NCBI RefSeq assembly: GCF_006540085.1
Contig: NZ_BJOG01000008.1
Span: 186,001-250,000, forward strand
Length of the DNA: 64,000 nt
Direction: 5' to 3'
Origin: Microbacterium oxydans
GTDB lineage: Bacteria; Actinomycetota; Actinomycetes; Actinomycetales; Microbacteriaceae
The notes beneath the pieces are model-generated. The model saw nothing but the letters and a program-made list of their open reading frames with translations. It had not been told where the DNA came from and ran no database searches. The number at the start of each line of letters is the position of its first letter. Position 1 is the stretch's first letter. Below are positions 1 through 7,597 of the stretch, one piece after another. The position numbers were made by a program, and so were the translations under genes.

Positions 1-1
1 G

Positions 2-1273
2 ATGGCTCGCCGCACTCCTGACAACGACCGCTCGACGGTCGCTCGCCACGCGACACGCCCCGCTCAGAAGCCCGCCAGAGGATTCCTGAAGATCGCCGGG
101 ATCTCCGTCGGTGTCATCCTCGTCGCCGCGATCGCGGTCGCCGCGTTCGTCGTCACCGACTACTTCAACCGCTTCAACGAGGGCGCCGTCGCGTTGGAGG
201 ATGCCCCCGAGGTGGAGCCGCCGTCCATCAGCGCCTACCCCGGGGAGTTCAGCATCCTCGTCCTCGGCACCGACGAATGCGGTGCCGTGTCGACGGGTCT
301 GCTGGGCGAGCGCTGCTCGAAGGCCGACGGTGGGATCCTCAACGACGTGAACCTCCTGGTCCACGTCTCGGCGGAGCCGCGCAACGTCACCGTCGTCTCG
401 CTTCCCCGCGACCTCATGATCCCGACGCCGGAGTGCACCAGAGAAGACGGATCGATCGCCTCGGAGACCCGCAAGACGCAGATCAACTCGATCTATCAGA
501 ACGCCGGGATGTCTTGCGTCGCGAAGACCGTCACCGAGCTCACCGGGATCGAGATCCCCTTCGCCGCCAAGATCGACTTCGACGGCGTGATGGAGGTGAC
601 CGACGCGATCGGCGGCGTCGAGGTGTGCATCGGCGGCGACGGCATCCGCGACCGGCACACCGCGCTCGACTGGGAGCCGGGTCTGCGCACCGTGTCGGGC
701 TACGAGGCCCTGCAATTCATCCGCACGCGGCACGGCGTCGGCGATGAGAGCGACATGGCGCGCGTGTCGAACCAGCAGCAGTACATGTCCCGCCTCGTGA
801 AGAAGATCATGAGCGACGAGGTGCTGTCCGACCCCGGCAAGGTGCTGGGGCTCGCCGACACCATCGTGGACAACATCGATCCGAGCGTCGAGCTGGGAAA
901 CCCCATCCGGCTCGCCCAGCTGGCCCTGTCGATCAAGGACGTGCCGTTCTCCGAGTTCGTGTTCCTCCAGTACCCGGTCTTCGCCGACCCCGACGACTCC
1001 GACCGCGTGATCCCGAACGAGCAGGCCGCCGCGACCATCTGGGACGCTCTGAAAGCGGGTCAGCCCGTGCAGCTCACCGGCGACGTCAGCAACAACGGGG
1101 GCGTCGAACTCGTCGAACCTGCGCCGGGCACGGAAGGCGAGGCTCCGATGACGGATCCGCCGGCGACGGATGCTCCTGCCACGGACGCGCCGTCTCCCCG
1201 TGCGACGCTCGACTCGGCGATCTCCGGTCAGACGGTCGATCAGGAGACGTGTGCGAACGGCAAGCAGCGCTGA
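2..1273 (+). CDS. LCP (LytR-CpsA-Psr) family cell-wall ligase
   Basis: LCP proteins transfer undecaprenyl-phosphate-linked glycopolymers (teichoic or teichuronic acids, arabinogalactan-like polymers) to peptidoglycan on the outer membrane face. The N terminus is basic and cytoplasmic, followed by one membrane anchor (about residues 31-52). The extracellular LCP domain starts near residue 83 (FSILVLGTDE) and shows the family landmarks SLPRDLMI, the DAIGGVEV block and the Arg-rich FIRTRHG...DMARVSNQQQ segment. The C terminus is a Pro/Ala/Thr-rich tail. The ATG sits at base 2, so the true start could lie upstream of the window. The exact polymer substrate cannot be read from sequence. Confidence 0.92.
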   Translation: MARRTPDNDRSTVARHATRPAQKPARGFLKIAGISVGVILVAAIAVAAFVVTDYFNRFNEGAVALEDAPEVEPPSISAYPGEFSILVLGTDECGAVSTGLLGERCSKADGGILNDVNLLVHVSAEPRNVTVVSLPRDLMIPTPECTREDGSIASETRKTQINSIYQNAGMSCVAKTVTELTGIEIPFAAKIDFDGVMEVTDAIGGVEVCIGGDGIRDRHTALDWEPGLRTVSGYEALQFIRTRHGVGDESDMARVSNQQQYMSRLVKKIMSDEVLSDPGKVLGLADTIVDNIDPSVELGNPIRLAQLALSIKDVPFSEFVFLQYPVFADPDDSDRVIPNEQAAATIWDALKAGQPVQLTGDVSNNGGVELVEPAPGTEGEAPMTDPPATDAPATDAPSPRATLDSAISGQTVDQETCANGKQR

Positions 1274-1297
1274 GCCGCTGAGACGCTGAGCAGCGCG

Positions 1298-1303
1298 TAG
1301 GCT
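1298..1303 (+). promoter_or_regulatory. Candidate -10 box (TAGGCT), leaderless start
   Basis: TAGGCT lies 7 nt before the ATG at 1311, the spacing expected when transcription starts on the A of the start codon. No convincing -35 or Shine-Dalgarno is visible. This favours ATG 1311 over the in-frame GTG at 1305 for the next gene. Confidence 0.45.
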
Positions 1304-1304
1304 C

Positions 1305-2171
1305 GTGCCCATGGGCCGGACGAGATCGCGCGACACCGAGCATCCCCAGGTCCGGCTGGACCACGGCGGCATCGCCGGCATCGTGCCCTCGGAGTTCACG
1401 AGCGGCTTCGAGCTCATCGTCGACGGCACCCCGCAGTCCCATGTCGACCTCGACGACCCGACGCACCTGCACTTCGAGTACATCGTCCGCATGGGCGCGG
1501 TCATCGATCAGCTCGACCCCGGCCCCTTGACCGCCGTGCACCTCGGGGCCGGCGCGCTGACCGTACCGCGCTACATCGACGCGACGCGGCCCGGCTCACG
1601 TCAACAGGTGATCGAGCTCGAGGCTCCGCTCGCGCAGCTGGTGCGCGAACACCTCCCGTTGCCGAAGGGAGCGCCGATCCGGATCAGGATCGGCGATGCC
1701 CGCGAAGGAGTCGCCAAGCTGCCGAGCGCGCTCCGCGCGAGCTGCGACCTCGTCGTCTCCGATGTCTACTCGGGTGCGCAGACACCCGCGCATCTCACCA
1801 GCGTCGAGTTCTACCGGGAACTCGCAGAGCTGCTGGCCCCGGGCGGGGTGCTCCTCGTCAACGTCGCCGACGGGCCGGGACTCGCTTTCGCCCGCCGCCA
1901 GGCCGCGACGATCGCGGACGTGCTTCCGGAGGTCGGCATCCTGGCCGACACCCAGGTGCTCAAGGGCCGGCGCTTCGGGAATCTCGTCATCGCCGCCTCC
2001 GCCGCTCCCCTGCCGACGGAGTGGCTGCCGCGCATCCTGGCCGCGGGCCCCCATCCCGCCAAGATCGCTCAGGGCGCCGAGGTCGACGCCTTCATCCAGG
2101 GGGCGCGGATCGTGACAGATGCCGACGCCGTCGCCTCACCGCGGCCGGACGCCTCGCTGTTCCTGCGCTGA
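1305..2171 (+). CDS. Spermidine-synthase-like class I methyltransferase-fold protein
   Basis: Rossmann-fold protein of 286-288 residues resembling spermidine synthases without the usual membrane domain. Visible motifs are the nucleotide-binding VHLGAGALTVPRYI, the acidic strand end VIELEAPL, GDAREGV and SDVYSG, the position of the catalytic Asp in aminopropyltransferases. The actinobacterial family is usually annotated 'spermidine synthase' or 'fused MFS/spermidine synthase', but the substrate is not established, and a true polyamine role is only inference. Either GTG 1305 or ATG 1311 can start it. The -10-like TAGGCT placed 7 nt before ATG 1311 favours the latter as a leaderless start. Confidence 0.8.
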   Translation: MPMGRTRSRDTEHPQVRLDHGGIAGIVPSEFTSGFELIVDGTPQSHVDLDDPTHLHFEYIVRMGAVIDQLDPGPLTAVHLGAGALTVPRYIDATRPGSRQQVIELEAPLAQLVREHLPLPKGAPIRIRIGDAREGVAKLPSALRASCDLVVSDVYSGAQTPAHLTSVEFYRELAELLAPGGVLLVNVADGPGLAFARRQAATIADVLPEVGILADTQVLKGRRFGNLVIAASAAPLPTEWLPRILAAGPHPAKIAQGAEVDAFIQGARIVTDADAVASPRPDASLFLR

Positions 2172-2327
2172 CGCACCGCCCGCTCCCGCGCGCGAGCGGC
2201 TCGGACGGCGCCCCCCGGAAAGCGATGGCGGCGTGTCGAAATCAGGATGCGGCGGACCAGGGCGCGCCGTCGGGTGGACCCCGCGCACGGAAGGCAGACT
2301 GGGTGGGGACGCTGCGGAAGGAGAGCA

Positions 2328-2855
2328 ATGAGTTTCATCCGGGGATACGACCAGGAGACCCTCCGCGAAAAGGTCGATCTCGATGAGTGCGAGGCCCGTC
2401 TCGCGGAGATCGATTCGCAGCGCAGCCTGCCCGCTCTGCTGGAGCGCGTGTGGCTGCTGAAGGTGCTCGACCGCCTCGATGAGGCGCTCGCGCTGGCGGA
2501 CGAGACGGTGCGCCAGGCGCGCATGGCGGGGACTCGCAAGGACGTGCTTCGCGCACGCGTGCTGCATGCGACGATCCTGCAGTATCGGGGTGCGCACGCC
2601 GCAGCGGAACAGGAGCTCGCGACCTGCGCCGCCGAGGCCGAGGGCCAGCGGTGGCTGTCGATCGCGGCCTTCGCGTACCAGCACCATGGCAAGAACGCCT
2701 ACGACGCCGGCGACTACGAGACCGCGCGCGAGAGCTTCAAGCAGTCGCTGTTCCTGCGTCGCGAGTCCGGGGCCGAAGACAGCGAGCTCGAGACCGCGCT
2801 CCTGGCGATCGAAGCGGTCGAGCGTCGGCGCCCACCGCAGCTCATCCCCGGCTGA
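2328..2855 (+). CDS. Tetratricopeptide-repeat protein
   Basis: A 175-residue, mostly helical protein with TPR-like A/B helices: LERVWLLKVLDRLDEALALADETVRQA, then LRARVLHATILQYRGAHAAAEQEL, then AAFAYQHHGKNAYDAGDYETARESFKQSL. TPR proteins are protein-interaction scaffolds, and no enzymatic motif is seen. ATG 2328 was chosen because GGAAGGAG precedes it by a few bases. The longer in-frame extension to 2247 is Arg-rich and reads like translated intergenic DNA. The partner is unknown. Confidence 0.75.
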   Translation: MSFIRGYDQETLREKVDLDECEARLAEIDSQRSLPALLERVWLLKVLDRLDEALALADETVRQARMAGTRKDVLRARVLHATILQYRGAHAAAEQELATCAAEAEGQRWLSIAAFAYQHHGKNAYDAGDYETARESFKQSLFLRRESGAEDSELETALLAIEAVERRRPPQLIPG

Positions 2856-2889
2856 GGCCCGGCGCGGCCGCGATGTCACCGGCATGGCT

Positions 2890-2895
2890 TAGCCT
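2890..2895 (+). promoter_or_regulatory. Candidate -10 box (TAGCCT), leaderless start
   Basis: TAGCCT is followed by exactly 6 nt and the ATG of the SprT-like gene, with no Shine-Dalgarno, so the transcript probably begins at the start codon. Confidence 0.5.
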
Positions 2896-2901
2896 GATCG
2901 C

Positions 2902-3390
2902 ATGGCGGAACTTGACCGTGTGCGCGTCTGGGGCGAGGCACTGATCACGCTGCATCTCGACGACAGCTGGTCGTTCGGCTTCGACAATGCCAAGCGTCGG
3001 GCCGGTCAGTGCGACTACACGAAGAAGCGGATCACCGTGTCTCGCTACCTCGCCGCGCGCTTCGACGATGACGACATCCACCAGGTGCTGCTGCATGAGG
3101 TCGCGCACGCCCTCGCCGGCCACGAAGCCGCCCACGGACCGATCTGGAAGCGCGTCGCCCGCGACCTCGGCTACGTCGGCGGCACCACCCATCACGGCGA
3201 GACGGCGGTGGAGCTCGCGCCCTGGGTGGGCAGCTGCCCCGCCGGGCACGTCACGTACCGGCACCGCCGGCCCACGAGGCCGACGTCGTGTGCACGCTGC
3301 TCGCGCACATTCGACTCCCGGCACCTGTTCGCCTGGACCCGACGTGAGATCACGAGCGACGTGCGGCTCGCCGCGCAGCTCCCGCGCTGA
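2902..3390 (+). CDS. SprT-like zinc metallopeptidase domain protein
   Basis: Protein of 162 residues with the zincin motif HEVAH (His65, Glu66, His69) and a third likely zinc ligand at His78 in AAHGPIW. The C-terminal third carries CPAGH and CARC, consistent with a small zinc ribbon. This is the SprT/Spartan-like layout; eukaryotic Spartan cleaves DNA-protein crosslinks, but the bacterial homologues are poorly characterised. The substrate here is unknown. It ends 7 bases before the convergent DUF3054 gene. Confidence 0.85.
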   Translation: MAELDRVRVWGEALITLHLDDSWSFGFDNAKRRAGQCDYTKKRITVSRYLAARFDDDDIHQVLLHEVAHALAGHEAAHGPIWKRVARDLGYVGGTTHHGETAVELAPWVGSCPAGHVTYRHRRPTRPTSCARCSRTFDSRHLFAWTRREITSDVRLAAQLPR

Positions 3391-3397
3391 CCGCGAC

Positions 3398-3820
3398 TCA
3401 CCTGTCGGAGTCGTCGACGCCCTCCGTCTCGACCGGTGCGGATCCGTCGATGCTCTCCGCCGAGCTGCGCCGACGACGCACCAGCGCCGCGATCGCGCGC
3501 CAGCCGACCAGGAACACCCCCAGCACGAGCGTCGCGACGATGATGAAGGGCACCTCCGCCGTATCACCGCTCAGCACGCGGATGAGCATGCCACCGGCGA
3601 CCGTCACGATCCAGACCACCGCGCCCCACAGCAATGACCAGGGGCGGCGGGGTCGACCAGGCAACAGGGCCGCGAGGGCGTGCCCCACCAGGAGGGCGAT
3701 CAGGAACGGCCATGCCGTGAGGAGGAACCCTGCGGGGTTCTCGTCATGGGAGGCGCGACCGATCGCCGCGAAGATCAGCACGAGCACGACGTCGACGACG
3801 ACAGCGGGAAGGTACCTCAT
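3398..3820 (-). CDS. DUF3054 family membrane protein
   Basis: Small integral membrane protein of 140 residues with about four hydrophobic segments (VVVDVVLVLIFAAIG, FLLTAWPFLIALLVG, LLWGAVVWIVTVAGGML, VPFIIVATLVLGVFLVG) and an acidic hydrophilic tail. It matches the DUF3054 pattern, including the GRASHDE segment after the first helix and PGRPRRPWSLLWGAVVW. Function is unknown. A -10-like TAGGGT on the coding strand sits 6 nt before the ATG. Confidence 0.8.
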   Translation of the reverse strand: MRYLPAVVVDVVLVLIFAAIGRASHDENPAGFLLTAWPFLIALLVGHALAALLPGRPRRPWSLLWGAVVWIVTVAGGMLIRVLSGDTAEVPFIIVATLVLGVFLVGWRAIAALVRRRRSSAESIDGSAPVETEGVDDSDR

Positions 3821-3826
3821 GACACG

Positions 3827-3832
3827 ACCCTA
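3827..3832 (-). promoter_or_regulatory. Candidate -10 box (TAGGGT), leaderless start
   Basis: Read on the minus strand, TAGGGT plus 6 nt reaches the ATG of the DUF3054 gene. Confidence 0.45.
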
Positions 3833-3920
3833 CGTGTCCTCGCCCACACCGGGGCCTGCCCCGCGGCATCCGGCACACATCTGCGTGCCGGCAGGATCGC
3901 GCCGGACGGGCCAGGCGACA

Positions 3921-4580
3921 TCACTCGAAGCGGGTGAACACCCCATCACGCAGCACGGGGACGACGTCGACCGCGTCGAGCACCGCCGCGTCGGCGACCG
4001 TGGTGGGTGTCAGTCCTGCTGCTTCGATGCGGGCCGTCGCCGCGACGCCGCCCGCGATCTCCCGCCCGGAACCGCTCGCCCCGACCATATGCCGCACGGC
4101 GGCGCGGAGTGCGTGGAACCCCTCGGCGGCGACCGCGGCGTCCGGGGCCGTGTGATCGATGCCCCGAGCCGAGAGCGCGGCGATGACCGCGCCCGCACCG
4201 AGCTGGTCTTCCACGGCGAACCGGAGAAGCTCGTTCTCGTCGAGCTCGCCGGCCGCGATGACGGCGACGGAGGTGCGTGCCTGCCGACGCTCCTGGATGG
4301 TCTGCACCGCGCGAGCGACGGCGCCGGCGTTGCGGATGCTTCCCACGAGCACCGTCGATCCGCGGGAGGCCGCGACCGCGACCGCCGCGCCGTTGCGCGA
4401 CCAGGTCTCCGCCTCGGCCACACCGACCTCGGCGCCGGACGCGACGGCGTCGACGACGATCGAGGAGAACCTCAGCACATCGACGACCACGACGACGTCG
4501 GCGCCGGCGAGCCGGTCGAGACCTGCTGTCCCCCAGTCGAGGCGGACCTGATACGTGGACTGATCGAACGGCGACGGCAC
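3921..4580 (-). CDS. 2-phosphosulfolactate phosphatase-like (ComB family)
   Basis: Protein of 219 residues in the ComB family. Archaeal ComB hydrolyses 2-phosphosulfolactate in coenzyme M synthesis. The family signature VVVVDVLRFSS (residues ~30-40) and VGSIRNA are present, and the length is typical. No other coenzyme M gene is seen nearby, so the real substrate in this organism is uncertain. The GTG start is supported by TAGGCT placed 6 nt upstream. It follows the ABC permease gene on the same strand, 18 bases away. Confidence 0.8.
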   Translation of the reverse strand: MPSPFDQSTYQVRLDWGTAGLDRLAGADVVVVVDVLRFSSIVVDAVASGAEVGVAEAETWSRNGAAVAVAASRGSTVLVGSIRNAGAVARAVQTIQERRQARTSVAVIAAGELDENELLRFAVEDQLGAGAVIAALSARGIDHTAPDAAVAAEGFHALRAAVRHMVGASGSGREIAGGVAATARIEAAGLTPTTVADAAVLDAVDVVPVLRDGVFTRFE

Positions 4581-4586
4581 CCGACC

Positions 4587-4592
4587 AGCCTA
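4587..4592 (-). promoter_or_regulatory. Candidate -10 box (TAGGCT), leaderless GTG start
   Basis: Minus-strand TAGGCT, then 6 nt, then the GTG of the ComB-like gene. It lies in the 18-base gap after the permease stop codon, so the gene can be transcribed on its own. Confidence 0.5.
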
Positions 4593-4598
4593 GAGGCG

Positions 4599-6059
4599 TC
4601 AGTCGGCTGCGAGAGCCTCGACCGGGGCCACCCTGGTCGCCAGTCGCGTCGGCGTCGCGGCCGCCACCAGCGTGAGCACCGCCGTCGCGACGACGATGAT
4701 GACCACGGGAACCCACGGGATCTGGGGCGCGACGAGCCCCGCCGGCGTGAAGTTCGGCAACGTCGGCACCGAACCGAGCAGCGACTGCGCGGCGATCCAG
4801 CCGTACACGACCCCGAGCACGAGGCCCGTCAGAGTCGCCGCGACCGTGATGTGCGTGGCTTCGAGCAGCACCATCCGTCGCACCTGGCGATTCGACAGAC
4901 CGATCGAGCGCAGCAGTCCGAGCTCCCTGCGTCGCTGCACCACTCCGATCGTGAGGAGGTTCACGAGGCCGACAGCGGCGATCACCGCGGAGACGGCGAC
5001 CAGCACCATCATCACCGCCGCGAAAGCGTCCATCGGGGCGAAGAACTCCGGAGGGACCTCTCCCGTCGACTGGCTCATCATCAGCGCCTTGGCCGATTCC
5101 AAGGCCACGGCGAACATCGTCACCAGGGTCACACCCATCACCACGCCGATCGCCATCCGCGACGAACGCTCGGGGTAGCGCAGCGCGTTCTCGGCGGCGA
5201 GGCGAGCGGTGGCGCTCGACCCGAACATCCGGCCGACCAGACGCAGCACGGGCGGCATGAACAGCACGGATCCGAGAGCGAGGCCGGTGAACGAGAGCAC
5301 ACCGCCGACGAACGCCACGACGACGCCGAGCGGCGTCATGAGCCCCACCAGAATCCCGCCGACGAGGAGCAGCGCACCGGCGATGAGCAGCACCCAGGCG
5401 CCGATGTGCCGGCCCGGCTTGCCGGAGACCTCGTCGAGGGTGCGCTCGACCGAACCGCCCAGCGACTGCAGCGGGGTCACCGCGAGCACGCGTCGGGAAC
5501 CGGCCCACGCCGCCGCCCATGTCGTGAGGGCCACGCCGATCGCCGGAAGCGCCACGAAGGGCTGAGCGAGGGAGAAATCGGACGGGGCATTGGTGATCAG
5601 CTGCCCGCCGATCTGCACTCCGACGGCCGCGAGCCCGATCCCGACCAGCAGACCGATCGCTGCTCCGAGGAGTCCGACGACGAGTCCCTGCTTGCCGACC
5701 TCGGCGCGCTGGGAGCGCGCGGTCGCACCGATCAGGCGCATGAGCGCGATCTGCCGCGTACGACCGGCGATGATCGTCGAGAAGGTGTTGGCGGTGACGA
5801 TGGCCGCGACGTACATCGCGACGACGGTCAACAGGACGGAGAGCAGGGCGACGACGAAGGCGAGAGTCTCGCTGTCGCCGATGAACGGATCGTTCTGCAG
5901 CACGGCGCCGATGTAGGCGGTGATCTCCACGAGGAGCACGCCGAACGCCGCGGACAGTGCCGCGACCAGGATGCTGGCCCCCATCCCGCGGTCGCGCAGC
6001 CACGCGAGTCGGGGTCCGGTCGCCCGAGTCTCGGGGACGACCGTGGCGACGGCGCTCAT
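4599..6059 (-). CDS. ABC transporter permease, FtsX/MacB type
   Basis: Membrane subunit of 486 residues with duplicated FtsX-like halves. The first helix is near residues 30-50, and groups of helices occur around 140-270 and 355-470. The C-terminal block NLLTIGVVQRRRELGLLRSIGLSNRQVRRMVLLE is the classic FtsX coupling region. Its ATG overlaps the stop of the ATPase gene by 4 bases (ATGA), so the two are translationally coupled and form one transporter. MacB/FtsX systems act as mechanotransmission exporters or lipid/peptide extruders; the substrate here is unknown. Confidence 0.9.
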   Translation of the reverse strand: MSAVATVVPETRATGPRLAWLRDRGMGASILVAALSAAFGVLLVEITAYIGAVLQNDPFIGDSETLAFVVALLSVLLTVVAMYVAAIVTANTFSTIIAGRTRQIALMRLIGATARSQRAEVGKQGLVVGLLGAAIGLLVGIGLAAVGVQIGGQLITNAPSDFSLAQPFVALPAIGVALTTWAAAWAGSRRVLAVTPLQSLGGSVERTLDEVSGKPGRHIGAWVLLIAGALLLVGGILVGLMTPLGVVVAFVGGVLSFTGLALGSVLFMPPVLRLVGRMFGSSATARLAAENALRYPERSSRMAIGVVMGVTLVTMFAVALESAKALMMSQSTGEVPPEFFAPMDAFAAVMMVLVAVSAVIAAVGLVNLLTIGVVQRRRELGLLRSIGLSNRQVRRMVLLEATHITVAATLTGLVLGVVYGWIAAQSLLGSVPTLPNFTPAGLVAPQIPWVPVVIIVVATAVLTLVAAATPTRLATRVAPVEALAAD

Positions 6060-6817
6060 GCGGCCACCTCCGCGGCGAGCATGTAGGCCGAGATCTCCTC
6101 AGCGGTCTGACGGGGGTGGTCGGCGACGATGCGTCCGTCGCCGAGGTAGAGCACACGGTCGGCGTGGCTGGCGGCGATCGCGTCGTGCGTGACCATCGCG
6201 ATCGACTGCCCGTGCTCGCGGCTCGCGGTGGCGAGCAGGCGCAGCACCTCACGGCCGGTCTTCGAGTCGAGGTTGCCGGTGGGCTCATCGGCGAACACGA
6301 GGTCGGGTGCCGTGGCGAGGGCGCGGGCGATGGCGACACGCTGCTGCTGACCGCCGGACAACTGGTGCGGACGGTGGGAGAGCCGCGAGCCCAGGCCGAG
6401 CGTCTCGACGAGCCCGTCGATGCGCGCGCGCTCGATCGCACTCGGACGGCGACCGTCGAGCTCGAACGGGAGCATGATGTTGCCGAGGGTGTCGAGCGTC
6501 GGGACGAGGTTGAAGGCCTGGAAGATGAAGCCGACCCGGCGACGCCGCAGGATGGTGAGGTCGATGTCGCCCAGGCCGGTGATCTCGGTGTCGCCGATCC
6601 ACGCGCGTCCCTCGGTCGGGCTGTCGAGTCCCGCCATGATGTGCATCAGGGTCGACTTGCCGGAACCCGAAGGCCCCATGATGGCGGTGAACTGCCCGCG
6701 GCGGATGCCCACGCTGACGTCGTCCAGTGCGTGGACGGTGCCCTCGCCGGAGCCGTAGGTCTTCTTCAGGTGCTGGACGCGGGCGGCGAGCCCCAGGTCG
6801 GTGGTCGTGATCTCCAT
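6056..6817 (-). CDS. ABC transporter ATP-binding protein, MacB/LolD type
   Basis: ATPase partner of the FtsX-type permease. It has Walker [11 protein letters not shown]-loop FQAFNLVP, signature [15 protein letters not shown], Walker B LVFADEPTGNLDS and H-loop MVTHD, and belongs to the GNLDS-type MacB/LolD/FtsE branch. The ATG at 6817 (MEITTTD) is used; in-frame GTG 6826 and ATG 6844 are possible earlier starts. It lies 144 bases downstream of the response regulator on the same strand, so the two-component system may control it. Confidence 0.9.
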   Translation of the reverse strand: MEITTTDLGLAARVQHLKKTYGSGEGTVHALDDVSVGIRRGQFTAIMGPSGSGKSTLMHIMAGLDSPTEGRAWIGDTEITGLGDIDLTILRRRRVGFIFQAFNLVPTLDTLGNIMLPFELDGRRPSAIERARIDGLVETLGLGSRLSHRPHQLSGGQQQRVAIARALATAPDLVFADEPTGNLDSKTGREVLRLLATASREHGQSIAMVTHDAIAASHADRVLYLGDGRIVADHPRQTAEEISAYMLAAEVAA

Positions 6818-6903
6818 GTCCCCGACGCTATTTCCGCCGCCCATGGCGGGTCATCGCCCGCGGGGCGCATCGGCATACATCGCAAGGATGATCCCGTCAC
6901 ACC

Positions 6904-6967
6904 CAGGCGTGCGTCAGGCCAGACGTGCGTCAGGCGAGACGTGCGTCAGGGGATGTCTGCGTCAGGC
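6904..6967. repeat. Four tandem 16-bp units at the response-regulator stop codon
   Basis: Four consecutive 16-bp units with core CGTGCGTCAGG: CAGGCGTGCGTCAGGC, CAGACGTGCGTCAGGC, GAGACGTGCGTCAGGG and GATGTCTGCGTCAGGC. The last unit contains the TGA stop of the response regulator (complement of 6962-6964), so the array runs directly 3' of that gene. Confidence 0.85.
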
Positions 6968-7597
6968 GAGGCCGTGCTCGAAGGCGAACACCACGAGCTG
7001 CACCCGGTCGCGCAGCGCCAGCTTGCTGAGGATCCTGCTGATGTGCGTCTTCACCGTCGCCTCGCTCAGGTACTCCCGGCTCGCGATCTCGGCATTCGAC
7101 AGCCCTCGGGCCGCGAGCGCGAAGATCTCCCTCTCCCGGTCCGTCAGGTCGGCATACTGCGGCGGAACGGGTTTGGGAGCCTCGGCGAAGTGCTCGAAGA
7201 GATCGCGGGTCGCCGAAGCAGCGATCACGCTCGACCCGGAGTGCACCGTGCGGATCGCCGCGAGCAGGAACTCGGGGTCGGCGTCCTTGAGGAGGAATCC
7301 GCTCGCGCCCTGCCGGATCGCCCTCGCCGCTGCCTCATCCAGATCGAACGTGGTGAGCATGACGACGCGCGGGGCATCAGGGCGGGCCAGGATCTCCGCA
7401 GTCGCCGTGAGCCCGTCCATCACCGGCATCCGGATGTCCATCATCACCACGTCGGGGCGGGTCGTGCGGACGACGTCGATCGCCTCCTGGCCGTTGCCGG
7501 CTTCGCCGACCACCTCGAGGTCGGGCTGTGACGCGATGAGCATCCGGATTCCGGCACGGAAGAGCGCCTGGTCGTCGACGAGCACGACTCTGATCAT
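6962..7597 (-). CDS. LuxR/NarL-family response regulator
   Basis: Response regulator of 211 residues. The receiver domain has the acidic pair VDDQ at the N terminus, the phospho-acceptor Asp in VVMMDIRMP (about residue 54) and the conserved Lys in GFLLKD. The C-terminal LuxR helix-turn-helix is LTDREREIFALAARGLSNAEIA...SEATVKTHISRIL. It overlaps the histidine kinase stop codon by 4 bases and is co-transcribed with it. The flanking ABC exporter is the obvious candidate target. Confidence 0.93.
   Translation of the reverse strand: MIRVVLVDDQALFRAGIRMLIASQPDLEVVGEAGNGQEAIDVVRTTRPDVVMMDIRMPVMDGLTATAEILARPDAPRVVMLTTFDLDEAAARAIRQGASGFLLKDADPEFLLAAIRTVHSGSSVIAASATRDLFEHFAEAPKPVPPQYADLTDREREIFALAARGLSNAEIASREYLSEATVKTHISRILSKLALRDRVQLVVFAFEHGLA

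Noticed and set aside
3450..6086. An 878-residue open frame on the plus strand
   Set aside because: It is antisense to the DUF3054, ComB-like and FtsX-permease genes; the product is Arg/His/Asp-rich without domains, as expected for a shadow frame in high-GC DNA.
3946..6441. An 831-residue minus-strand frame
   Set aside because: Out of frame with the real ATPase/permease/ComB genes; Arg/Gly-rich nonsense.
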